Assembly: GCA_015680685.1 (NCBI GenBank)
Contig: MNCI01023457.1
Location: 1,343,654-1,407,653 of the forward strand
Source of the DNA: Gnetum montanum
Lineage: Eukaryota; Streptophyta; Gnetopsida; Gnetales; Gnetaceae
DNA length: 64,000 nt
Direction: 5' to 3'
Position 1 is the stretch's first letter. Each line of letters begins with the position of its first letter. Made by a program: the position numbers and the translations under genes. The notes under the pieces are model-generated. The model worked only from the letters and a program-made list of their open reading frames with translations. It searched no databases and was not told the origin of the DNA. This document shows positions 22,750 to 33,032 of this stretch, one piece after another.

Positions 22750-23923
22750 TTGAGGAAGCTACTATAAGAACCCTAGAATCATCATTTAAAACCCTATACT
22801 ATATAAAGCCACTATTTACATTCATGTCTACTATCATCCGATCTCAATAATGCACTCTACCTATGAACAAGTTTTTTATTAAAAAGAGGATAAATCCCAA
22901 TAATATAACATTTGAATCAATAATAGCTACACCATCTTTTCAAATTATAGTTTATAATTTTCTAAGAAAAACATTTATTTCCTACTTTAAATTTTAATTC
23001 TATCTTCCTCTACTATAAACTAATCTCCATAAAATAATGTGTATGATACATACCATGTAATAATATTTTTAATTTTGAGGACTATGCTAATGCTGTAAAA
23101 AATTTCCTTTTCAACTCTTTCAAAAATAAATAAAATGTTTTCTAATTTAATCCAATAAAGAATCTTAGAAAAATCAAAAATCCACTTTCCATTTCTAAGT
23201 ACTATAAGTATTATGCTGATTAATTAAAATTATAACACCCTTTACCATTTCATAATTTTCAAGTTCAACAAGCAAAAATATTAAGAAAAAAATAACAAGC
23301 ATGCAAAACACTAATTTCATAGTGTTTAAGGATAATCTATATTATTGGTGTAAAATATTTATTCTAGCAAATAAAGTCGATAAGCTATAGAGAGATAGAT
23401 TAAAAAGTGATATTTTTATATGTAGAATTAAATAAATCATCATGTAAAATAAAATTAAAATCTTTAGAATCCTTAACATTATCTATAATCTCAAAGACAT
23501 CAATATTCTCCATCATTAGATCGTTCCTTTCCAAAAAAAACAATTCTTTGGTAGAATATTGTTACTAGAAATATTTAAGATCAACAAAACATTAAATACT
23601 TTGCATGTGGAAGACCACCTTTAGTAATAGGAAAGAAAAATTCTTGATCTTGTCCTATCATATTCTTATATAGTTCTTCTAATATATCATGTTAGCTATA
23701 TGTCTTAGTATGTACTTGTAGTCAAGTTATCTTGGGTTTAGGTGGTTATTTCATTATCTTTTTAGATAAGAAATTACTAATTTAAGTCATAATTAAGACA
23801 TTATTATATTTCTTTATAATTATTTTAATATATCTTGTTTGATACATTCCTAGCATAGCTACTCAAAAAGATATTATACTTCTACTCATCCATCTTTTGT
23901 TCCAAGATCTTATCTTGGCTAAA
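22750..23923. other. AT-rich stretch, no gene recognised
   Basis: Apart from the 5-bp target duplication at its left edge I see no frame, RNA gene or clear repeat here. Confidence 0.55.
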
Positions 23924-24740
23924 TGAGCATTGATGACTTTAAAGGAAAGGGGGATGAATGAGTTCTAAATAAAATAAAAATTAAACATAAATGCAAAAAA
24001 TTAATCAAATAAAAACTAAAAAATGAAAAAACTTACTCATATATGTGATAAAGCTCATTACTTTTAATCTATTGAAAATTAAAATATGGCTAAGAATACC
24101 ACTGTGATAGATCCTTAAATATTGCATACTCCCTATAGGGAAAATAAGTCTTCAAGATTAGTATCCCATGGGATTCCCAAAAATATTTCAAGGCCATGGA
24201 CAATTGTGGTGCTCTTCCAAGACATACTTTCAACCCCTTAGGGCAAAGAAAAAACAATAAAAAATTGGCCACTCAGATGAGAACCCCTTAGGGAAACAAT
24301 GTAAATATTCCCTTAGAGAGTATCTATGCTTTTCAAAGAAATGATAGAATGTAATGAAAAGATAGAATTTAGAGAAATATTCTTATAATTAAATATACAT
24401 AAAATAAGCATAGGATCTAGGATAAAAACATAATTAATACAACAAATCCTATATAGAATGTGAACACAAATTATTTGAAAATAAATTAATCATAAATCAA
24501 TAGATCAAACCCTACAAAAAAAGTGTAGCAATGGTGGTGCAAATACTAAATTCTAATTTTTCAACCCTAATGCAATATTCAATGTAATGATAAAAAAAAT
24601 CCAAAGGATTTAATCCAAGATGTCCAAGACAATCCAAGAGACATCTTAATTCAATATGCAATACAAGCTTCAAAGTATGTCAATGGATAATTTGATGAAT
24701 ATGTGGGTATTTTATTTTATAAATCTCATGCTCTAGAAGT
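23924..24740 (-). repeat. 3' LTR of element G (left), clearly matching part
   Basis: GATGAATGAGTTCTAAATAA, AATAAGTCTTCAAG, ACCCCTTAGGGAAA and AATTTGATGAA words recur in the same order in the right-hand LTR at 28913-31345. Similarity fades after about 24730, so the U3 part of this copy has been lost, replaced or hidden by the gap. Confidence 0.65.
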
Positions 24741-24984
24741 CTTTTTGCCTCATCATGCTACTTAGGAAGCTAATATTACTCTTCTTCTTTAAATCAACTA
24801 ATTCAAACACAACTATCTGAAACTATCATGGCTGAAGCTTATCTTTGAAGCTTGAATACTATTCCATATAAAAATGAGCATGGGATATACTGAGTGGTGT
24901 CACTAATAGATCTTTGAAAATGGAGGAATTAAGAGACTATTTATAGGACCATAGATGATAGAATCATTTGAAGTTCTCTACCTC

Positions 24985-25042
24985 TTGGTAGATGACACAC
25001 CCCCTCCCCACCCCTCCCCCGCCCCCCTGCACCGCGCCCACC
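24985..25042. other. C-rich block at the edge of an assembly gap
   Basis: An abrupt C-rich run (CCCCCTCCCCACCCCTCCCC and similar) stands out from the AT-rich surroundings and runs straight into the gap. It may be a real G/C-rich repeat that stopped assembly or a sequencing artefact at a contig end. Confidence 0.6.
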
Positions 25043-25246
25043 NNNNNNNNNNNNNNNNNNNNNNNNNNNNNNNNNNNNNNNNNNNNNNNNNNNNNNNNNN
25101 NNNNNNNNNNNNNNNNNNNNNNNNNNNNNNNNNNNNNNNNNNNNNNNNNNNNNNNNNNNNNNNNNNNNNNNNNNNNNNNNNNNNNNNNNNNNNNNNNNNN
25201 NNNNNNNNNNNNNNNNNNNNNNNNNNNNNNNNNNNNNNNNNNNNNN
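25043..25246. other. Assembly gap (204 N)
   Basis: Unsequenced run within element G. Confidence 0.99.
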
Positions 25247-25879
25247 TCTCTACCTATACCTCTAGCTATAAAGCATGTGAGTTATGGGGATAATTCTCAT
25301 AGCTCTATATGTCATATGATTTACCTACTACTATAATCTTCTCATTAAAGTCCTCTTCTCTACCAGAGTTATAGACTCAAGATCCATATTAGAAGTACAT
25401 GCATAAGAAACATGTTCCTTAGATGATCATGTGGGTTTCCCAGCTAGCTTCTTACCTAAGATGGAAGAAATCTTCTCCTATTAAGATTTGTTAGGTTATG
25501 AATATCTCTTCTTAAGCCTTTCAACCTATTTGCTCAACCTAGAAAAGTTGTAGTCTATTCTTCCAAAGCTTTTAACAAAAGCTCATAAATCCATATTCAA
25601 GATGGAAACAAGCTAATTCCTAACTAATCTAAAATAAGAAAGATGAGGTCTGGTACCCTATGTTATAGAAGATTCTACTATTCTACCATGACCACCTCAT
25701 TTCTTAGCATACTTTTCTATCATCTTCTTGGCACAAATAGTTGACATGTCAAGAATGTCAATAACTCAATTGCTAATAATAAGACCAATAAACAATTAAT
25801 GCCCAAAGATTTGTGCTTTAACATGCTCTAACATGATGTCTCTACAGATGACATAGTCAAAGTTAAAATTTACTTTTGC

Positions 25880-26255
25880 AAGAAATAAATATAGGACCAA
25901 GGCTTGCTAAGAGAGTAAATAATCATATATTCTACCCTTGACTACAAGGTTATAGTATATTATAATAGATATAATGGAGGCATTTGGTTTCATGTCTATC
26001 CTATGCATCTTTTTCTTTAAAATAAAGTTATAATCTCCAAATAATCTTAAAACAAAATCCCTCTTAGACATAGCAAATATGGTATTTGAAAAGATCTCAT
26101 TAATTATGTTCACTAATAATCTATGTAACTCCAAAGCATTAAACCCTACCATATCATTGATCAAATTAGAAGAAACTAAAATAATTATGTTATTAATTAA
26201 TGTACTAAAAGTTCTAGTATCTACATACATGTGATGAATGTTGTAAAACAAATTC
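25880..26255 (-). pseudogene. Fragment resembling the 'putative plant transposon protein' domain (PF20167-like)
   Basis: The open stretch at 26251-25907 on the minus strand reads FYNIHHMYVDTRTFSTL, then SNLINDMVGFNALELHRL, AMSKRDFVLRLFGDYNF and MKPNASIISIIIYYNLVVKG. The pattern of an FY-N start, a short beta-like stretch, L-IN-MVG, and P-A-IIS...YNLV is what I recall for the plant-specific PF20167 domain found in many plant retrotransposon-derived proteins. It lies between the Gag of G and its 3' LTR, where pol would be expected. Upstream and downstream sequence is broken by stops and frameshifts. The assignment is from memory of the family pattern and needs a profile search. Confidence 0.45.
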
Positions 26256-26989
26256 TCTCATCATGATCTTAGAAATAGAAATAAAGAAACCCAAAATAAA
26301 TGAAATTCCCAATGCATCAAGGTATGAATAAATTTAGGATCTTCTATGATGCTTGAAATCAATAACTCTTTCAATAATAATGAATACCTTCTACTTGAAT
26401 TCATGCATTTTTCTTACTTTCTCATATTGGAACAAAGTTTTATTCTTCTTAGTATGAAGATGATCCCTCACCTCCTATTATTCTTCCATTACCTAATTTA
26501 CTACCTTGAAACTGATGCACTCTTTCTTTTTCCCTTACCATGGTGTCTCTTTCTCAATCTTTGCTTCTTATTCTTACTCTTCTTATTTCTAGACATCTTC
26601 AAAATGAATGCAAATGAGAGAAATAAGGATTTCTATGGCTTTTATGGCCATGATCTATGATTAGAGATGCCTTTTTAACTTTTTCTTTAGCATGGTTGGG
26701 ACATCCCAATAATAGGGTGAACATTCCAAGGATCCTTCTAGAACATTCCATATACATAGGAAGATCTCACTTAGGGGGACTTAAGATTATGATGGGCATT
26801 TTACTAGAAGGGTAGATGTTCCACCTAACCTAACATCTAATTTTTGAAAAATGTGTGAGGTCTCACATGCCTTAAAAATCATCCTAAATTCATAAAAAAG
26901 GACTTGGAAATATAAAAATAAAAAAAATTCCTAACTACTGTACCCTACAAGATAAGAAAAAAAATTTAACTTACCTAGTTGAAAATGGT

Positions 26990-28890
26990 CCTCATCTTAA
27001 CATCAAATAGCAATGATGTAGGGTGAGCTAGTTCCTTTCAATTCTTACTCTCTTGATGATTTCTTCTTCTTGTTTTCCTCCTTCCTATCCTCTAAGCACA
27101 TTATTTCTTACTTGTCTTAACTCTTGGATATGGTCTAGAAGGTATCTTACTCCATGTTGCTTTTCTTGAGAGCTTCCTTTGAATACCAATCTTTTTGTCA
27201 TGCATTCGTAAAAAGTATTGTTATCTTATATCTTATTATGAATCAAGTGAGAAGCATCATGAAATGTCATATTCCTATATGGAAATTAGATCCTAATGTG
27301 ACCAACTTGATGACAATGGAAGAAGACTATAGATCTAGGAAATTTTTGTGGTTAGGAATTATTTTACCTATTTTGACGTGTTTTCCTTAACCTATTAAAG
27401 TATCTTGTTGTGGTAAAGGATAAAATTCTAAGTAAATTTTCTCTATTTTTCAATGTTCTTATGAAGCTTCTAAATCTTCTTATTAAGTAATACATTTTTC
27501 TTATAAGTGAGATTTTCAAACTTTTAAGATCTTTTTCCTTACAATTTTTCAATCTTAAAGATTTATTTAAGATGGATGGTTTGTTAATATCATCCTTGAG
27601 GATCATGACCTTAATTATTAGGGTCAAACCAAAACCTAATCCACATTAATGTAGTTTATTCTTAGACTTAAGGACAATCTGTTATGACTTAATAAAGTTC
27701 TGTTTGAGAGATTCATATCTTTTCTCAATAGTTTCTATCTCTTCATCATCATTTAACTCTCCTTCATCTTCTTAAGCTACAATCATATTTACAATTTCAA
27801 TGCAATAAATATGGGAGTTGGTGGTACCACCATCCTCTACTTCTACTAGCCTCTTCTTCATCATCTTATTTGCTTACCAAGGACTTTTTCTTCTCTCTCA
27901 TCTTAGCCTTATCTTGTAATCTCTTATCACTTGAACATTTGAAGGTAAGATGTCTTGATCCATTATAAACCCAACATATAATATTCATTATATTAATATA
28001 GGAAGTGGATTTAAAAACTTTACTTTTGGGCTTACCTCTTTGTGATTTTTCTTTATACCTTTGGCCTTCTTCTCTAAGCTAGTTGACAATCATTCTACTA
28101 ACTCTTCTAGTGAGAAGTATAAAATCAAGATCATCTTGATCATTACTATCACTGTATAAGAAAGTTTCAAAATTGAGTCTTCATGGTCTTTTCTATGTAT
28201 GCTTAGTTGAAGTTAGAAGATAGTGTAATAAAATCATCCTCCAACATTCCTTTCTTGAACAATGTCATTTCATAGGCTATGAGAGCACTCTAAAGTTTCT
28301 CAAACTTTAAAATGTTAAAGTCTCTTACTTCTTTCATGGCTATAATCTTCAAATTATATTCAAGGCTAAGAATTCTTGTAATCTTATATACAACTTTACT
28401 TTCAAGAAGTTCTTAACCTATCTTTATAATAGAACTCATAAGATCATTCACCCAATTGAAGTACTAGTGTATTCTTTCATTTTTTTTTATATATTTTCAA
28501 ACTAATTTAGCCATAATAAAATCTTAAACTACTTCATAACCTTTGTTCCTTCATATGTGGTTTATATTATGCTCCAAACCTCCTTGGTAGTTTTACAAGA
28601 AATGCCCTAATTGTACTTTTTTTATGTCAATGTAGATGCAATTGCATTTCTTACCTTGAAGTTAATCTTAAAGGTCTTCTTGTCACTTTCATTCCAACTT
28701 GTCTATGCCTTATCTAGTGCCTTGTATCTTTTGATCACACTACATTAGATATCAAACTTAAAAGATTATAAATATTTTCATACATAACATTTCCAAAAAG
28801 CATAATTAATGTCATCAAAGAGAGGTGGCTATGCCAATAACAACCCTTGTTAACCTTCCATTTCACTACGTTGTAAAATTTACAAAAGGA
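26990..28890 (-). pseudogene. Copia-type Gag, heavily decayed (element G)
   Basis: Read on the minus strand from 28890 downward, the start resembles copia Gag: PPLFDDINYAFWKCYV near 28820, then RNAIASTL and KTTKEVWSII at about 28655-28570. A zinc-knuckle remnant near 27980-27940 reads CWVYNGSRHLTFKC, a C-x2-C-x4-H-x4-C pattern with the second Cys changed to Tyr. A charged coiled-coil-like segment follows (27627-27364, including NCKEKDLKSLKISL), and another knuckle-like stretch FFHCHQVGHIRI lies near 27320. Stops and frameshifts occur throughout. This Gag layout, with a coiled coil after the knuckle, is seen in SIRE-type copia elements, but I cannot fix the lineage. Confidence 0.65.
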
Positions 28891-28897
28891 ATTACCA

Positions 28898-28912
28898 AGC
28901 TTTGATACCATT
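28898..28912 (-). promoter_or_regulatory. Primer-binding site of element G (tRNA-Met type)
   Basis: On the minus strand the sequence after the LTR reads AATGGTATCAAAGCTTGG, close to TGGTATCAGAGC, the common copia primer site complementary to initiator tRNA-Met. It fixes the minus-strand orientation of element G. Confidence 0.75.
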
Positions 28913-29187
28913 TGTGGATTCATGAACTTATAAGGAAAGGAATGAATGAGTTCTAAATAAAATCAAACTTAAACATGAATATTTACAACTAATCAGACAA
29001 AAATTTCACAAGGAAATAAACTCACCAATATGCATGGTAAATCTCACTACCTTTAATCTGCTAAAAATTAAACTATGGCTAAAGATACCATAATGGTAGA
29101 TAATTGGTTCCTACACACTTTCCATAGGGCAAATAAGTCTTCAAGCTTGATATCCCAAAATACCCTTAAGGATCTCATAAGGCTAAG

Positions 29188-30935
29188 TGTAATGACCAAA
29201 AATGTTGGTGGTTGGAACACTGAGGGATCAATGAGTGCACAACCTAACCCTAAGTCCGTGTGAGGGCCTATTGGAGATGCAGATGAAGCACACTAAATGG
29301 TCTTGTCAATCAAACAGGAATTTATTGAATGGAACCAAGGTGCAGTGTGGTTAGCCATGATGCTAATGCAAAAGAATGCTAAGTGTTTTAAGTGGTGTTC
29401 ACAATGTTTATGGTGTCAATAGTGTCAAGCATAGTCAAGGGTTTCAACAAAAAACAAAGGTGCCAATGTGCAAGGACCACCGCCCAAGTGTAGTTGTAAC
29501 GTGACCATGCATGAAAATGAAAAAATGCAAAGAAAGTGTGAAAATGCAAGAGAGAGAAATGGAACACTACCCCAAATGAGATTAAGTATAGTTAATTCCA
29601 AAAGGGATGAGAAGGTACACATGGTACAACAAATGCAATGGAGAGCATAGTCAAGTCTTGGGGATGGCTGGCCACAAAGAATAGTGCTCATCGTGGTGTT
29701 TGTGCCTACTGGTTGGCTATCATGATGTACCATGGGCTGCAGTGTTTTGTGTTGTTGTAGTGGGGCTACAGTGGGGCTATGTTCACCTAGAACTTCACAA
29801 AATGCTAACTTTAAAGTTTTCCAATGCCTTGATTTGCCAAAATGCCAAATGCACTTCAAATTTTCCAACCTAATTTTTGCCAACCAAAAACATTTCAATC
29901 CAAATTTTTTCCAAACCTAAAAATGTAGAGGGTTGGGATATTTATAGGATTAGGGTTTGCATGAAATGCAGGATGGATTCCACATGGTAGTGGGATGGTT
30001 GGGACTACACTCTCACCCAACTATGCTCTCCACTAAGGCTAGTGGTATTGTGCTCTACTCTACTCTAACAGACTCTGCAAGACTACAAGACTATGACTAT
30101 GATGCTAACTGCATGTGCATGTGCTAAAAAGACCATAATGTACCTAAAAAATGCAACTTTGGAGACTATGCTCCGAGACTATGCTATCCATTGTCTCGAG
30201 TGGGGTCAAGCGTAGTTACAATTTGGGGCCAAAAGGGGTACAAAAAATATGCATTTTTGCTAACTATGCTTGTTGGAGATGTGTTGGAGCTAAACTTAAT
30301 GCTAGTGCTATGTTGTGGGGGCCTCTAGAGGCTATTCTGGCTAACTGTGCTTGACTACACTTTGGACTAGAGGAGACCATAGTCCAACACTTAGAAACAT
30401 TTTGCAAAAAATACAGCTGTGTGCTAACTATGCTCTCCACAGGAGGCTAACTATGCTCCTAATTGGGGTTGACTATGCTTGACTATGCTCCAAGCTAGTG
30501 GAGAGAATAGTCTCAACACTTAGAAAATTTTTGTAAAGCTAGGTCTTCCACACTGACTACGCTTTACTATGCTCTAGTGTAGTGGAGAGCATAGTCTTGG
30601 CACTTTGAAAAATCTACAGCAGCTAGCTTGACACTTAGAAAATTTTGCAAAACTAGCATTTGTGTTGACTACACTCTCTACTAAGCTAACTATGCTCTAG
30701 GACAATGGAGAGCATAGTCCCAACACTAAGAAAAATTTGCAGCTTCTTTCTTCACAATGACACTTAGACAAAATTGCAAAATATTAGTTTTTGAGTTGAC
30801 TATGCTCTCCAATGGGTTGACTGTGCTCTAGGGTAGTGGAGAGCGTATTCCTAGCATTTAGAAAAAATTTCCTCATGCTAAAACTTGGACAAATTTGTAG
30901 TTGATATGCACTAGTGCAAATTTGGTGGTGTTTCA
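29188..30935. mobile_element. 1.75-kb TG...CA insertion with perfect target duplication (solo-LTR-like)
   Basis: The sequence begins TGTAATGACC and ends GGTGTTTCA. The same five bases, CTAAG, flank it at 29183-29187 and 30936-30940. Comparison with the left LTR of element G shows that it is an insertion. No retrotransposon frame or primer site is present, so it is best read as a solo LTR or a small non-autonomous element. About 0.9 kb of it is an imperfect tandem array with self-complementary words. The 157-residue minus-strand frame at 29425-29898 has no recognisable content. Confidence 0.75.
29985..30860. repeat. Imperfect tandem array with GACTATGCTC / GAGCATAGTC words
   Basis: Units of roughly 80-130 bp combine GACTATGCTCTCC, GTGGAGAGCATAGTC, CAACACTTAGAAAATTTTGC and a short variable stretch. 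The first two words are reverse complements of each other, so each unit can fold on itself. Variation in unit length prevents an exact copy number. Confidence 0.65.
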
Positions 30936-32079
30936 CTAAGTACAAATGTGGTGATCTCACAAGACATACCCATTAGCCCTCAAGATAAAGATAAAATAGT
31001 AAACACATGACCCCCAAAGTGAGAATCCCTTAGGGAAAGAATGTATATCTTCCCTTAGAGAGTATCTATACTCCTTAGAGCAATGGAAAAATATGATGAA
31101 AAGAGAAATTATAGAAAGAAAATCTTACAATCAAGTCTACACAAAATAAGCACAATATCTAGGCAAAAAAATAATGAATATAACTAGTCATTTATGGAAT
31201 GTGAATGCAAATTATTTGATAGTAAATCAATCATAAATTAATAGAGCAAAGATAATTAAAAAGTAACTTTAATTCAGTGTGTGATGCAAGCTTCAAAATA
31301 TTCCAATGAATGATTTGATGAAGATCTAGATGTTTTCTTTTATAGATCTATAATCTTATAAGTTTTATATGACAAACTCAAGTTAATAAAATAGCCAAAA
31401 AAAACTTTTTAATTTTGATCAATGGCTCCATGGAATGTTCACTTTGTACCTTAAACATTTACTTTACAAAGGTTGACTCTTAGATAGGACATTTGAGAAT
31501 AGCTAGGATGTCCATCTTGATCTTTATTTAAGTTCTACTTGAATGTTCACACTCTAGGCTAGATGTTCATTCTATGGGACATTCACCCTCTAGGATAAAT
31601 GTAAGAGTGGATGTTCATCCTAGTTCAAAATTGGCTTCTAAACTTTATCTACTATCTATTGGAACATCCTCATTTGAATGTATACATACATCCTACATTT
31701 TTTACTAGGAAAGGATGAACTTTGACTCATCAAAACTTGCTTCCATGCATTCTAAATTGCTCAAATAAATCTATGATAACTTCTTAAATCTTAATGTTAT
31801 CTTCAACTCATTGACTCAATAGATACCTTACACACATTCACAACCAATCACACTTCTTTATTTTCTAGTCTTTAAACCACCAAAATATAGGATAGATCAA
31901 CAAGCCCCTTGGTGATGATCCTTATATAATGGCAAATAAATAAGATAGTATGCCTAGTAAAAAATTTAAACATAATTAAAATTTACTAGTAATGAATATT
32001 ATTAAAAGTAAGAAGTTCATGTTAGTATTACCTATAAGAAATGAGTGTTAGAGATTAGTGCATACATATGGTGTATTGG

Positions 32080-33032
32080 TGATGAGTGGCAAGGTACCCC
32101 TACACTCAACCATACGAATACGAGCGTTCATGCACAATCCAGTCAAACTCTGCAGACAAGCTAGTTGTGGTATCTAGATCGTTACACGTTGATCATAGTT
32201 CGCTATCTTCCCACCTAGACTAGTATTTGCTTTTTCATGTATGGTTTAGTCCAAAGTAAGGTGTATGATGTGGACCTAAACTAGTGCTACTCCTAGAGGC
32301 AATGGAAAATAACATTGTTTAAACTAATAAGCAATAAGAAGTGAAGTCTATGCTAATGGGATATGGGAGGAGAGAGTTTAAACTAGCCTAAGTGTGATGA
32401 GTATCCATTCCTTAATCATCCATATACATCTTGGACCTCATGCATGACTACTATGAGATTACCAAGTGCAGATCCTAGGTACACTATTGGGTTACCAAGT
32501 AGTCACACTTAAATGCTCATGATTAAGTTGTACTCATTCTGCATTTAATAATAGCAATAGTAAATGATGGTAAAGAAATATTAACTAAGAAGATAATAAA
32601 TAACATAATGATTAAACAATTAAAACTAAGTGAATGCTACAATGATGAAGTAATCTTGATCTTTATTGCTGATCATGTGCATGTCCAAGTATGTCACACG
32701 CGAATAAAGGTTTTGTACAATTACAAGCATCATGCTGCAAGCATGCACTTGGGAAAATAATCTAACTCCTACAAAAACAAACTGCAAGAGCTTCCCTACA
32801 ATTAACTAAAATATGCCTAAGTGGGATGGATGTGCACTTATTTATAGCTAGAAACAAACACTACGTTAACGAGGCCGCATAAACGCATGGATGGATGTGT
32901 TAACGAGGCCACATATACAAGGCCTAGTAGACAGGGCCTAGTATATGGGACGTGGTTAGTATACAAGGCCTAGTAGATGGGGCCTAGTATGTGAGGCTTA
33001 GTATATGAGGCCTAATTAACCATGATTCATCA
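32080..33032 (-). repeat. 3' LTR of element E
   Basis: The LTR is 953 bp. Its U3 start (plus-strand 32920-33020) is an array of GGCCTAGTATATG-like units. The end block matches the LTR ends of A-D (GTGTAGGGGTACCTTGCC on the minus strand). Confidence 0.9.

Larger units (their letters stand above)
23924..31902 (-). mobile_element. Element G: pol-less Ty1/copia-like element, minus strand
   Basis: Two related end sequences in the same orientation (from 23924 and from 28913) flank an internal region. That region reads as a copia-type Gag on the minus strand and has a tRNA-Met-like primer site next to the right-hand LTR. The left LTR starts TGAGCATTGATGAC and the right TGTGGATTCATGAAC. I find no integrase or reverse transcriptase. 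The outer boundary near 31902 (GATCAACA, reading TGTTGATC on the minus strand) and the inner edge of the left LTR are uncertain. No target duplication was found. Confidence 0.65.
28913..31902 (-). repeat. 5' LTR of element G (right), interrupted
   Basis: The LTR is about 1.24 kb without the insertion at 29188-30935. On the minus strand a TATA box (CTATAAAAG, plus-strand 31339-31347) divides a U3 rich in ATGTTC/GAACAT-type words (31425-31690) from the part shared with the left LTR. The outer end at 31902 is inferred from TGTTGATC only. Confidence 0.6.

Noticed and set aside
29425-29898. 157-codon minus-strand frame
   Set aside because: It is inside the solo-LTR-like insertion, with composition typical of a chance frame and no recognisable motif.
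29985-30860. CRISPR-like look of repeated words with variable spacers
   Set aside because: Unit length varies, repeats are imperfect and self-complementary, there are no cas genes and the sequence is plant nuclear.
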